Shown one piece after another: positions 37,501 to 47,600 of a DNA stretch of 64,000 nt. This DNA comes from Sphingobacteriales bacterium (lineage in GTDB: Bacteria; Bacteroidota; Bacteroidia; Chitinophagales; UBA2359), in the NCBI GenBank assembly GCA_016711295.1, contig JADJTE010000001.1:1-64000 (forward strand), given 5' to 3'. The position numbers and the translations under genes are program-made. A model generated the notes under the pieces. That model worked only from the letters and a program-made list of their open reading frames with translations, did not search any database and was not told the DNA's origin. Position 1 is the stretch's first letter, and every line of letters starts with the position of its first letter.

Positions 37501-40313
37501 CAGAGGGCAGGGCTGCCGTTGTCGCACACGACATAAGCAAACGAGGTGCAACCTTCAAATCCTGGGTTGGGCGTAAAGGTGACTGTTCCGCTGGGGTCTA
37601 TTGTCACTGTGCCGCTACCATCAGTAGGGGGCAGAATGGTTGTTACGGTAATCGGGTCGCCATTGGGGTCGGTATCGTTATCCAATACAGGGATTGTCAC
37701 GGGCGTATCGGTCGGGGTCGTTGCTTCGTCGTTATTGGCTACAGGCGGCAGGTTGGGCGTGCCTTCGGGCACTACAACAACAGCTACGGTCGTTTCGTCG
37801 GTATTGCCGTTGCAGTCTTCTACTATGTAGGTGAAGTAATCTGTGCCGCTAAATCCGGGGTTGGGCGTATAATTAACAGTATTATCGCTATTCAATACTG
37901 CTGTGCCGCTGCTCGGCTGCGTAATGCTTAGTACGTCCAAATCACAACCTATATCGTTGGTCAAAACATCAATAGTTGTCGGTTGCCCTTCGTCGGTAAA
38001 TGCTATATCGGGTTGTGCATCTACGGGTTCATCTACATAGATGATAACGGTGGCAAGATCGCAGTTGCCGTCTGTATCGCATATTTGATACACCAAGGTA
38101 TCTGTGCCCACAAATCCGGGGTTGGGCGAGTAGACAATTTCGTTATCCAAAATAATAGCTGTACCGTTTTCGGGGTCGTCTACAATGTCGTTGATGGTGC
38201 TGCCTGCGGGTAAGTCGTTGGCAGTAACATCTATCGTAACTGGTTCATTGACCGATGTATGCGCTTCGTCGTCGTTAGCTACGATACCATCACAACCCAA
38301 TACGCTTACTTGTACATAAGCAGTATCGCAGAGGCTGGGCGTACCGTCGTCGCACAAGACATAGGTAAAGTAATCAGGTCCTTCAAAACCTTCATTGGGC
38401 GTATATGTAACCGTGCCGTCAGGGTTGGCTAATACCGTACCGTTGGCAGGATTAGTACCGATGATATAGGTTGTTTCGTCACCATCGGGGTCAAAATCGC
38501 CGCTCAGAATATCGACTACTACGGGGTCGCAGCCCGTTGTTTGGCTGTCGTCGTCGGCAATAGGCGAGTGGTTTTCGGTATCATCATCGCCTACGGTTAC
38601 GCATACGGTAGCCGCATCGCACAAAGAAGGAGTGCCGTTGTCGCAAGCTAAATACGAGAAGCAATCAGTACCTACAAAACCTGGGTCAGGCGTATAGGTC
38701 ATCGTACCGTCGGGATTAACTGTAACGGTACCGTTTTCGGGTTCATTCAAAAGCGTAGTAGTCAAAACATCGCCGTTGGTATCGGTGTCGTTTGCCAATA
38801 CATTAATCGTAATAGGCGTATTGACGGGTGTGCTGGCTACGTCGTTATTTGCTACGGGTGGTTGGTTCTCTGCTCCTTCGGGCAATACGGTTACTGCTAC
38901 TAAGGTGACATCACACTCGCCTTCGGGGTTGCAAATGGTATAGGTAAAGTAGTCGATTCCCGAAAATCCGTCATTAGGTGTATAAGTAATAGTGCCGTCG
39001 GCATTTACAGTAATCGTACCGTTGGAAGGGTTGGTCGTCTCGGTGATGCTGATGCCCACTCCAAAGTCGTTGGTCAGTACGTCGATAGTGATGGGTGTTT
39101 CAAAAGGCGTACTCACTAAGTCGGGTTGTGCATCTACATCCTCGCCGCACTCAGGGCAGGGGTCGCCCGTCACGGTAATCGTCACAACTGCTTCGTCACA
39201 CGCGCCCGTCGGGTTGCAGGGGTTACAAATGCTATACGCCAGTTGGTCTGTGCCTGTATATCCAGGAACAGGTGTATAAACTATCAAGCCATCGGCGTTT
39301 ACGCTGGCAGTGCCGTGGTCGGCTTGGTTGGTGATAGTCACAATCGGGTCGAAGCATACTCCCCAATCGTTGAGCAATTGGTTGATGGTATGGCTATTGC
39401 CATTGTTTTGGACGGTAGCTACGTCATCGTTAGCAATAGGTGCGGCACAACCTACAAATACATATACTACGGTGGTATCGCAGAAGCCCGCATCATTGCA
39501 GCCAATAACCACCAAACTGTCCTGACCCACAAAGCCGGGTAAAGCGGTATATTGCAAGCACGAGTCGTTGAGCAATACAATACTGCAATTGAAAGTAGTG
39601 CTAGCGTCTATGATTTCAAGCCCTTCGGTGCCTTGCAAGTCGCAGAACTCTACACATACGACATTGGGCGTGAGCGGATTAGTACAAATATACTGTATTT
39701 CCTCTTCACATTCGGGGGCTGTTACTGTAATCGTTACAGTGGCTTCGTCACAATTGCCTTCGCTATCACAAATTTGATAGGTAAATACGTCCGTACCTGT
39801 AAATCCTGGGTTGGGGCAATATTCAATACCAAGCGGCGTAATAGCTACTGTTCCGTTAGCAGGCGGTATAATGGCTGTAATTTCTATTTCGTCGCCATCG
39901 GCATCACTATCATTCGCCAGTACATCTACTACTATGCAGTTGCCTTGTTCGGTAGTTTCGGTATCGTCTTGGGCATTGGGCGGGGTATTGCCACCTATGA
40001 CTATGATAGTAACAGTAGCTTCGTCGCAGCCGTCATTGTCACATATCGTATAAGTAAATACATCTGTACCCGTAAATCCTGTGTCGGGTGTATAGGTAAA
40101 TGTACCGTCGGGATTCACTACCACCGTACCGTTGGCAGGTTGGGTGAAACCATCAATGGCAAAATCGTCGCCGTCTGTTTCTTGGTCATTGACCGTCACA
40201 TTGATGCTAATTGGATTGCCTTCGGTCGTATTGGCTACGTCGTCGTTAGCAATGGGCGGGTTCTCTTCCGTACAATCGCCTACAAATAGATTGACTTGTA
40301 TGGTCTCGCACAA
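34521..40313 (-). CDS. giant cadherin-like (Big_9/tandem-95) surface protein, C-terminal part with T9SS sorting domain
   Basis: A 1,930-codon frame forming the 3' third of a ~16-kb locus (34521-50553). It holds about 18 modules of ~90-95 residues, each opening like PPVANNDVASTPVNTPITI and closing in FTYTICDNDGCDEATVTITV. These are Big_9/tandem-95 cadherin-like domains. The final ~100 residues (34521 to ~34835) are a gliding-motility-associated/CHU_C type B sorting domain: FATGFSPNDDTINDLYLIEG, then ELIIFNRWGDVVYRV, YDNSKAWNGKF and ATYFYILTI. This predicts secretion by the type IX system and attachment at the cell surface. The upstream frame joins by indels near 40320 and 40490. Confidence 0.9.
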   Translation of the reverse strand: MCETIQVNLFVGDCTEENPPIANDDVANTTEGNPISINVTVNDQETDGDDFAIDGFTQPANGTVVVNPDGTFTYTPDTGFTGTDVFTYTICDNDGCDEATVTIIVIGGNTPPNAQDDTETTEQGNCIVVDVLANDSDADGDEIEITAIIPPANGTVAITPLGIEYCPNPGFTGTDVFTYQICDSEGNCDEATVTITVTAPECEEEIQYICTNPLTPNVVCVEFCDLQGTEGLEIIDASTTFNCSIVLLNDSCLQYTALPGFVGQDSLVVIGCNDAGFCDTTVVYVFVGCAAPIANDDVATVQNNGNSHTINQLLNDWGVCFDPIVTITNQADHGTASVNADGLIVYTPVPGYTGTDQLAYSICNPCNPTGACDEAVVTITVTGDPCPECGEDVDAQPDLVSTPFETPITIDVLTNDFGVGISITETTNPSNGTITVNADGTITYTPNDGFSGIDYFTYTICNPEGECDVTLVAVTVLPEGAENQPPVANNDVASTPVNTPITINVLANDTDTNGDVLTTTLLNEPENGTVTVNPDGTMTYTPDPGFVGTDCFSYLACDNGTPSLCDAATVCVTVGDDDTENHSPIADDDSQTTGCDPVVVDILSGDFDPDGDETTYIIGTNPANGTVLANPDGTVTYTPNEGFEGPDYFTYVLCDDGTPSLCDTAYVQVSVLGCDGIVANDDEAHTSVNEPVTIDVTANDLPAGSTINDIVDDPENGTAIILDNEIVYSPNPGFVGTDTLVYQICDTDGNCDLATVIIYVDEPVDAQPDIAFTDEGQPTTIDVLTNDIGCDLDVLSITQPSSGTAVLNSDNTVNYTPNPGFSGTDYFTYIVEDCNGNTDETTVAVVVVPEGTPNLPPVANNDEATTPTDTPVTIPVLDNDTDPNGDPITVTTILPPTDGSGTVTIDPSGTVTFTPNPGFEGCTSFAYVVCDNGSPALCDTAYVQVTVGDNDACLNNPPQAVDDAATTEEGTPVTIDVLENDDDPDGDDLIVTTVLEPMNGSVEIIGDEVLYTPNTGFTGVDTFMYIICDNGTPVILCDTAVVVVTVTEDEPNDEVNAEPDIAFTALNTPVTINILANDLGENLDVTTIADQPDFGTVAINPDNTVTYTPNPGFIGTDYFEYVVCNAVSGECDMTVVAVVVLPPDSTNLPPNAVNDMGMTEPSETICVDVLANDNDPFGGDAINITNFTQPANGIVTQEGSFLCYTPNDGFTGEDVFTYTICDNGTPSLCDEATVVIGVGTGEIPNNMPIAVDDADTTEMATPVTIDVLNNDSDPDGDALSIVLITDPGHGTAVLVGTDIVYTPEDGFTGIDYFTYVICDNGSPALCDTAYVSILVTPTGLNAQPDIAFTNVNVPVQINVLANDEGGTGDLTVTAIVTAPTNGSVTNNATSVTYAPNEDFVGTDYFEYIVCDEAGNCDTTLVTVIVLPDSISNLPPNAVNDVAVTPVDTEVCIDVLDNDNDPLGGNDITITAITQPANGASMQLNDSTLCYLPNPGYIGLDSFTYVICDNATPSLCDTAVVVINVGSDEPSNNPPVAVDDDATTEAGTPVTIDILANDSDPDGDDISITLVTDPANGTVSIDPTTGIATYTPNEGFEGTDFFTYVICDSGTPSLCDTAYVTIIVGEDSDPQPPVAVDDNATTEVNTEVVIDVLDNDFDPDGEDVSIVQINEQPAHGIAVISIISPDSIVITYTPDPDYIGLDTFCYIITDPTGLTDTACVYINITEASINEDVIAVDDTDTTQINTPIILPVLDNDTYAIDGATGLEITILDAANNGTAVVNPDSTITYTPNPEFAGTDSFTYVLCVFTPTDTLCDTALVVVVVQGDPDCELIFATGFSPNDDTINDLYLIEGASAEELAVCFPDAQPELIIFNRWGDVVYRVADYDNSKAWNGKFKGTGENSPDATYFYILTIDPDDKDANYQGCLELKR

Positions 40314-40468
40314 AACCGGCGGCGTTGCAGCCCGTTACATTCACCGCATATCACCAAAGAAGCCAGGTAGCGGTGTATATTGGAAACAATTGCCTCCCAA
40401 AGGCTCTACACTACACAAGAATGTACTTTCAAAGTCGGTTACGACCGCGTCGGTCACTTCGCAAAATT

Positions 40469-43400
40469 CTATACAGAACTGTATATTGCCGGGAATGGAT
40501 TTAGGCACAAATTATCGGGGTTTTCGCACTCATCGGCGCAGTTCACGATAATTGTTACAGTGGCTTGGTCGCAGCCGTCATTGTCGCAGATAGTATAAGT
40601 GAAGCTATCGCTGCCTACATATCCGCTATTAGGTGTATAAACAAAGCTATTGCCTGTTTGGGCTACCGAGCCATGAGCGGGCTGCGTAAATCCGTCAATA
40701 CTAAACTCATCGCCGTTGGTAGCTTGGTCGTTGGCAAGCGCGTTAATCGTAATGGCAGAGCAAACCGGTGGTAGCACTATCATCGCCTGCAATAGGTGGA
40801 TTCTAGGCGCACAGTTTACGCTGATATTTACCGTAGCAGTACTACAACCGTCGTTGTCACAGATAGTATAAGTAAAGCTATCGTTGCCTACATATCCGCT
40901 ATTAGGCGTATAGACAAATCCATTGGCAAGCGCAGATACCGTACCATGAGCGGGATTGGTATTGCCACTAATGCTAAAGCTATCGCCGTCGGTAGCTTGG
41001 TCGTTATTCAGTACGCTAATTGTAACGGCAGAGCAACCTGTCGTAACTTGGTCATTGACAGCTATGGGCGGTGTTTGAGCAGATGTGCAGTTCACATTAA
41101 TGCTTACGGTGGCAGTAGTACAGCCATCATTATCGCAGAGGTTATATGTAAAGCTATCGCTACCTACATAACCCGCATTCGCAGTATAGTTAAAGCTATT
41201 GCCGTTTTGCACCAAAGTACCATGGGCAGGTTGCGTAAAGCTCATAATAGCAAAGGCATCGCCGTTAGTCTGCAAGTCATTGGCGGTTACAGCTATCGTA
41301 AGAGCACTACAACCCGCATTGGTCGTATCGTCATTGGCATCGGGCGGCAGTTGCGGCTCTACGGTGGGGCAATTTACGGTCAAGGTAACGGTAGCTTCGT
41401 CGCAGCCGTCGTTGTCGCAAATAGTATAGGTAAAGCTATCGCTGCCTACGTAGCCCGTAGTAGCAGTATAAAGTAGGTTGTTGCCGCTTTGCACCAAAGT
41501 ACCATGGGCGGGTTGCGTAAAGCTATCGATGCTAAATACATCGCCGTTGGTAGATTGGTCATTGCTCATAACGGTCAATGTAGCGGTCGAACAAGTAGCA
41601 GTATATACGTCATTGCTGGCATTGGGCGGCAATTGCGGCTCTACGGTGGGGCAATTTACCGTCAAGGTAACGGTAGCTTCGTCGCAGCCGTCATTGTCAC
41701 AAATAGTATAGGTAAAGCTATCGCTGCCTACGTAGCCGCTTTGTGGTACATATACAAAGCCGTTAGTGGTCGTACTCAAAGAGCCGTGTGCGGGGTTGCT
41801 AAAACCACTTATCGTAAAGCTATCGCCATCAGTAGCTTGGTCGTTGCTCAAGACATTGATAGTTACGCCGTCACAAGTAGCCGTAGCTATGTCATCAACC
41901 GCTACGGGCGGTACGTCGGGGTCGCAAATGACAGCGATAGTCACAGTAGCAGTAGTACAGCCGTCGTTGTCGCAAGCCGTATAATCAAACATATCAAAAC
42001 CCGTAAATGTACCATTGGGCGTATAAGTAAAGGTATTGTTGGCATTGAGTACTACACTACCATTGAAAGGTTGCGTATATTCGCCGATAGTAATAGCATC
42101 GCCGTTGGTGGCTATATCGTTGCTCAATGCATTCAGTGTAACTGCTACGCACTCGCTGGTGGCGTTATCGTCGGTAGCGTCGGGCGGCAATTGCGGCTCT
42201 ACGGTGGGGCAATTTACCGTCAAAGTAACGGTAGCCGTGCTACAAGCGTCGTCGTCGCATACGGTATAAGTAAAACTGTCTGTACCTACATAGCCTTCTT
42301 CGGGCGTATAGATATACATATTGCCGATAGCCGATACGGTGCCATGCTGAGGTTGGGTATTTGCTGACAATTGAAGCGTACCTCCGTTGGCTATATCATT
42401 AGCTAATACATCAATGCTTACGCCGTCGCAAGCCGATACAGCTATGTCGTCAGTAGCGGTAGGCGGTGTGGTGGTATCTTCGCAACCTACGCTGAGGCTT
42501 ACCGTAACCGTAGTGCTGCAACCATTATCGTCGCAAATTTGATAGGTAAAGCTATCGGGTCCAAAATAACCCTCATCAGCTACGTATAAGAATTGGTCGA
42601 AGTTCCAGCCCACAAAACCATGCTGTGGCTGTGTATATTCGCCGATATAAAGCGAAGTAGCATCAAATTCGTCGTTTTCGAGTACGGTCAAGAACGATAC
42701 ACAAGCAGTCACATATTCATCGGGGTTGGCTACGGGGTCGTTGTCGGGGCAACCTGCTACGGTGACAGTAACAGTAACTTCGTCGCAACCGTCATTATCG
42801 CATACATTATAAATAAATTGGTCTGTACCAATAAATCCAGGTAGCGGTGTATATATAATTTGCGAACCGCTTATCTGTGCAATGCCGTTTTGTGCCAGAC
42901 CCACGATACCCAAATCCATTGGGTCGCCGTTGGTTGCTTGGTCGTTTGCCAATACATCAATCGTAACAGGATTACAATCGGTTTGCGCCATATCAGGTAT
43001 GCCGTCGGGTTCTACCTCCAATTCGCAGTCTGTTACTACAACCGTTACGGTAGCTGTTACGCAGCCGTCGTTGTCACAAATAGTATAGGTAAAGCTATCC
43101 GTACCATTGAAACCTGCTTGGGGCGTATAGCTAACGGTAGTACCATTTTGCGCTACCGAGCCATGCGCGGGCGTGCTAACACTCGTAATAGTGAAGTCAT
43201 CGCCGTTGGTGCTTTGGTCGTTATTCGTTACCTCTATAATACTTGTATTACAGCCGCTAATGGCAATCATTGGGTCATCTACGGCAACGGGTGGTTCTTG
43301 GGGGCTACAACCGCTAATGACGATGGTAACGGTGCCAGTGCTACAACCATCGTTGTCGCAAGCCTCATACGTAAAGGTTACAGTGCCGTTAAAGTCACTA

Positions 43401-44617
43401 TCGGGTATATATGTAAAGCTATCGCTACTCGAAATCAATACGCCATGCGCGGGCTGCGTAAAGCTCTCGATATGGAACTCGTCGCCGTCGGTAGCTGCAT
43501 CATTGGTCAAGGGGCTGATAGTTACGGTTTCGCAAGCCGTAATCGTAACGGTATCATCGTTGGTATCGGGCGGCAATTGCGCGGGGCAGTTGCTTGTGAG
43601 TGTTACGGTAGCTGTGCTTGTCCCGTCGTTGTCTGTAATAGTGTATGTGAATGCCACCGTACCCGTAAACCCACGTTCAGGCGTATAAATCAGGCTATTG
43701 CCCGATTGTGCCACCGTACCGTGTGCGGGTTGCGTAAAGGCGGTAATGCTATATGGGTCGCTCTCGGTTTGTTGGTCGTTAGCAGTTACGTCAAGCGTAG
43801 CAGGAGCGCAATCGTCTACATTATAATTATCGTTGTTGGCGGTAGGTGGCGTTTGAGGTCCATCGCAATCGCCTACAAAAATAGGAATATTGAGGGTTTG
43901 GCAGTTGGTAGGATTAGCTACTTCGCAAGCCGTTATGCTAATGAGGTCGTTCTGTCCCGCCCCCATACCAAAGCCAGGCAGCGGTGTATAGGTAAAGCAA
44001 GGGCTATTGATGGTATCAATGCTACAATTAAAGGTTGTGCTATAAGCATCGATAAAGATAGCACCGTTCAGGTCGCAGAAATCCAAGCAGAAATCGATAT
44101 CGCTGGGGAATACACCTACACACAAATCGTCGGGGTTATTGCATTCTACCTCGCATTGTACATTGATGATGCTCACCGTAGCTGTCGAACAGCCGTCATT
44201 GTCGCATATCGTATAAGTAAAGGCATCGAGACCATTGAAAGCAGCAGCGGGCGTATAGATAAAATTATTTCCGTTCTGCGTCACCGTACCGTTAGCGGGC
44301 TGCGTAAATCCGTCAATAGCAAAAGCGTCGCCGTCAGTAGCTTGGTCGTTGTTAAGCGGGCTTACCGTTATACTCGTACAAGGCGACGTAGCAGTATCGT
44401 TATTAGCAGTAGGCGGTGTGTCTTGGCTGCAATCGCCTACAAACATATTTACCTGAATAGTTTGGCAATTAGCGGGGTTGGCTATTTCGCAAGCCGTTAT
44501 GCTAATGACGTCGTTTTGTCCCGCGCCCATACCAAAGCCGGGCAGAGGCGTATAAGTAAAGCAAGGGCTATTGATCGTATCAATGCTACAATTGACTGTC
44601 GTATTATAAGCATCCAT
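40469..44617 (-). CDS. giant cadherin-like surface protein, middle part
   Basis: A 1,382-codon frame continuing the same protein, with about 13 Big_9-type modules of the form PPTANNDTATSPCTSITVSP to DSFTYTICDNDGCDEATVTL. It also has intervening ~70-residue modules beginning DDLCVGVFPSDIDFCLDFCD. A compensated double indel near 40770-40800 garbles one module start. It directly follows an in-frame TAG at 44618-44620: the text reads NGAV, stop, MDAYNTTVNC, where a paralogous module in this same frame reads NGAIFIDAYSTTFNC. It is therefore not a separate gene. The 3' end is broken at ~40490. Confidence 0.8.
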   Translation of the reverse strand: MDAYNTTVNCSIDTINSPCFTYTPLPGFGMGAGQNDVISITACEIANPANCQTIQVNMFVGDCSQDTPPTANNDTATSPCTSITVSPLNNDQATDGDAFAIDGFTQPANGTVTQNGNNFIYTPAAAFNGLDAFTYTICDNDGCSTATVSIINVQCEVECNNPDDLCVGVFPSDIDFCLDFCDLNGAIFIDAYSTTFNCSIDTINSPCFTYTPLPGFGMGAGQNDLISITACEVANPTNCQTLNIPIFVGDCDGPQTPPTANNDNYNVDDCAPATLDVTANDQQTESDPYSITAFTQPAHGTVAQSGNSLIYTPERGFTGTVAFTYTITDNDGTSTATVTLTSNCPAQLPPDTNDDTVTITACETVTISPLTNDAATDGDEFHIESFTQPAHGVLISSSDSFTYIPDSDFNGTVTFTYEACDNDGCSTGTVTIVISGCSPQEPPVAVDDPMIAISGCNTSIIEVTNNDQSTNGDDFTITSVSTPAHGSVAQNGTTVSYTPQAGFNGTDSFTYTICDNDGCVTATVTVVVTDCELEVEPDGIPDMAQTDCNPVTIDVLANDQATNGDPMDLGIVGLAQNGIAQISGSQIIYTPLPGFIGTDQFIYNVCDNDGCDEVTVTVTVAGCPDNDPVANPDEYVTACVSFLTVLENDEFDATSLYIGEYTQPQHGFVGWNFDQFLYVADEGYFGPDSFTYQICDDNGCSTTVTVSLSVGCEDTTTPPTATDDIAVSACDGVSIDVLANDIANGGTLQLSANTQPQHGTVSAIGNMYIYTPEEGYVGTDSFTYTVCDDDACSTATVTLTVNCPTVEPQLPPDATDDNATSECVAVTLNALSNDIATNGDAITIGEYTQPFNGSVVLNANNTFTYTPNGTFTGFDMFDYTACDNDGCTTATVTIAVICDPDVPPVAVDDIATATCDGVTINVLSNDQATDGDSFTISGFSNPAHGSLSTTTNGFVYVPQSGYVGSDSFTYTICDNDGCDEATVTLTVNCPTVEPQLPPNASNDVYTATCSTATLTVMSNDQSTNGDVFSIDSFTQPAHGTLVQSGNNLLYTATTGYVGSDSFTYTICDNDGCDEATVTLTVNCPTVEPQLPPDANDDTTNAGCSALTIAVTANDLQTNGDAFAIMSFTQPAHGTLVQNGNSFNYTANAGYVGSDSFTYNLCDNDGCTTATVSINVNCTSAQTPPIAVNDQVTTGCSAVTISVLNNDQATDGDSFSISGNTNPAHGTVSALANGFVYTPNSGYVGNDSFTYTICDNDGCSTATVNISVNCAPRIHLLQAMIVLPPVCSAITINALANDQATNGDEFSIDGFTQPAHGSVAQTGNSFVYTPNSGYVGSDSFTYTICDNDGCDQATVTIIVNCADECENPDNLCLNPFPAIYSSV

Positions 44618-47600
44618 CTAAACTGCGCCGTTAAGTCCGCAGACCCCCAAGCAAAAATCGATATTGTTCGGGAACAAGCCTACACACAAATTATCGGGAT
44701 TTACACAGTCTTCGTCATCGGGGCAATTGACACTAATTGTCACGGTGGCTTGGTCGCAACCGTCGTTATCGCAAAGGCTATACGTAAAGCTATCATTGCC
44801 TACATAGCCCGCAGTAGCGGTATAAGTAAAGCTATTGGCGTTTTGTACCAATGCTCCGTGCAGCGGTTGCGTTATCACCGAAATAGTCGTAAATGCATCG
44901 CCATTAGTAGCTTGGTCGTTGGCAAAGGCATTGATGGTAATAGCAGTACAATTAGCACTCGCATTGTCGTCATTGGCTACGGGCGGCACTTCGGGGTCAG
45001 GTTCGGTACAGTTGCCCACAAATATGGGAACTTCGATGGTTTGGCAATTGCTAGGGTTTGCTGTTTCGCAAGCAGTAATGCTAATCAAGTCATTGCCAAA
45101 AAAGCCTGGTAACGGCGTATAAGTAAAACAATCATTAGGCAAGGGGTCGAGGCTGCAATGGAAAGTCGTATTAAATTCTGTAATTGTATGCGTGCCACTT
45201 AAATCGCAGAAATCCAAGCAAAAATCGATATTGTTCGGGAAAAATCCTACGCACAAATCGGTTGGATTGTCGCAATTGACATTAGTAACCGTAATGCTCA
45301 CAAAGGCTTGGTCGCAGCCATCATTGTCGCAGATAGTATAGCCAAAGCTATCCAATCCATCAAAACCATCATTGGGCGTATATAAGAATTGGTTGCCCAC
45401 TTGTATTACTGTGCCGTGCGCGGGTTGCGTAAAGGTCGATATAGCAAAAGCATCGCCATCGGTTTCTTGGTCGTTGGCTAAGGCACTAATCATTACAGGC
45501 TCGCCTTCGCTGGTGTTTGCGCTATCGTTGTTGGCAATAGGCGGCTCTTCGGCAGCGGCGCAGGTAGCACTCACTTCCATATTTATTACTATGGTTTGGC
45601 AATTGCCCTCGCCATAGCAAGCCGTCACAAATATTTGGTCATTGCCTACCAAACCGGGTAAGGGTTGGTAGCTGATGCAATTATCTTCTAATATTGTAAG
45701 TCCGCAATTGTAGGTCGTATAGTATTCGGTGATTAGCGCGCTGTCGTTCAGTTCGCAGAAATTCAAGCAAAAATCTATTGTTGCAGGATAAAGCCCTACA
45801 CATAAACTGTTAGGATTATCGCAAGGTTCTAATGGTGCTTGCACTACTGTAAGCAATACATTAGCCGTATTGCAACCGTCGTTGTCGCAAGCTGTATAGC
45901 TAAACGTCTCGATACCGCTAAAACCCGCATTGGGCAGATAGCACAATTGATTGCCTACCATGCTCACCGCACCATTAGCAGGCTGCGTGGTTTGGCTGAT
46001 AGTAATAGCATCGCCGTCGCTATCAGTATCGTTATTGAGCGGATTAAAACAGAATGGAAGGCTATCATCTGCATCCATCGCCACATTATCGTTTTGTATA
46101 TTCGGAAGGTGGTTGCAACCGCCAAAGGGAGCTAAGATAGCGGCAGTTGTAGTGCTGCTAAATCCGTCTGCACCCGTAATCAGGAGCGTATGAGTGCCTG
46201 CGCTCAATGGCAGACACTGCGATACGCCTTCCGAAAGTGTTCCCAAAATAATTGTCCCTTCTTGTACGGTATAGGGGGCATTGCCGCCCGATATAGTCAA
46301 ACATACCGCGCCATTAGTTTGGCAGGTGGCGGCATTAGTAGTTTTAGTCACCGAAAAATCATTGCCGCAAGTCGCAGGCGTTTGAATAGTAATCAGGTCT
46401 AAATTGCGTGCGCAACCATTGGCATCAGTAACTACCAAATTGTATGCCCCTGCCGCCAAATTACTAATACAGACCTCTGTATTAGCTGCCGATACAGTAG
46501 CAAACGCCATACCATTGTGTGTAACGGTATAAGGTGCCGTACCACCGTCAAACTCTAAACAAATGCTGCCGTCGCTATTAGCCGCGCCATTGCTCGTATT
46601 ACAAGTAGCATTGGCTACCGACACGCCATATTCGATAAATACATCGGCAATAGCAATTGCTTCAAAAGCAGTTGTCGTACAGCCATTGGCATCGGTAATC
46701 AAAATATCATAGCTACCCGCACTGAGGTTTTGCAGGCATTGCTCTTGACTATTGGCAGTTATGGCAAACGTCTGGTTGCCTACCAATACATTATACGGAG
46801 CCTCACCGCCCGAAAGAGTCATGCAAATAGCCCCATTACCGCTACCGCAATAATCAGCCGAAGAAGTTTTGATAATGCTAACAGGCAAGCAAACAGGAGG
46901 CAATGACGATACCGTCACAACCACATCATCGCTTACCGCCGTACAACCCGCCAAGGACACCGTCCAACGGAAAGTATTTGCGCCGTTGCTCAATCCCGAT
47001 ACAGTGGTAGTGGGGCTGTTGGCATCGGCAAACGTACCTGTACCGCCGATAAGCGACCAAGTGCCCGTAGCACCCGTAGGGCTGGCTGCCGCAGCTGCCA
47101 AAGTAGTATTATTGACGTTAATATTTTGGTCTGCACCTGCATTAGCAGCGGGGGCTACCAAGCGCGTAATATTTACGGTATCGCGAGCGGTAGGGCAGTT
47201 GGGCGCACTCACCGACCATACAAGGCGATTAATGCCTACCGACAAACCGCTTATACTTGATGTGGGGTTAGCAGCATTGGCAAAAGTAGCCGTCCCTACC
47301 GCTACAGACCAAGCACCTGTGCCTACGGCGGGTACTTGCGCAGCTAAGGTAGCCGTAGCTGCGCATACTGTTTGGTCGCCGCCGGCGTTAGATGTGGGAG
47401 CCACGGCGCAAGTCGAGCCGCAATCAGTAGCAGGGTCGAAATTGTCTGTAATCGCCGCCGTACAGCCTTGTGCATCTGTCACCGTCACCGACCAACTGCC
47501 CGTAGGTACGGTAATTGTAATGGGCGTATTGGGCGAAATAGCTCCACCGCCATACACTACGCCCGCCGAGCTGCTAAATGTATAAGTGTCAGATGTATTA

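Noticed and set aside
32220..44620. Stop-codon reassignment to explain in-frame TAA and TAG in the adhesins
   Set aside because: All intact housekeeping genes end normally at TAA, TAG or TGA and contain no internal stops. Simple substitutions or read errors explain the two cases.
42860..45112. Long plus-strand open frame (750 codons) opposite the giant adhesin
   Set aside because: It is the antisense shadow of the repeated Big_9 coding sequence. The protein has no family features and other antisense frames recur at the same phase in each module.
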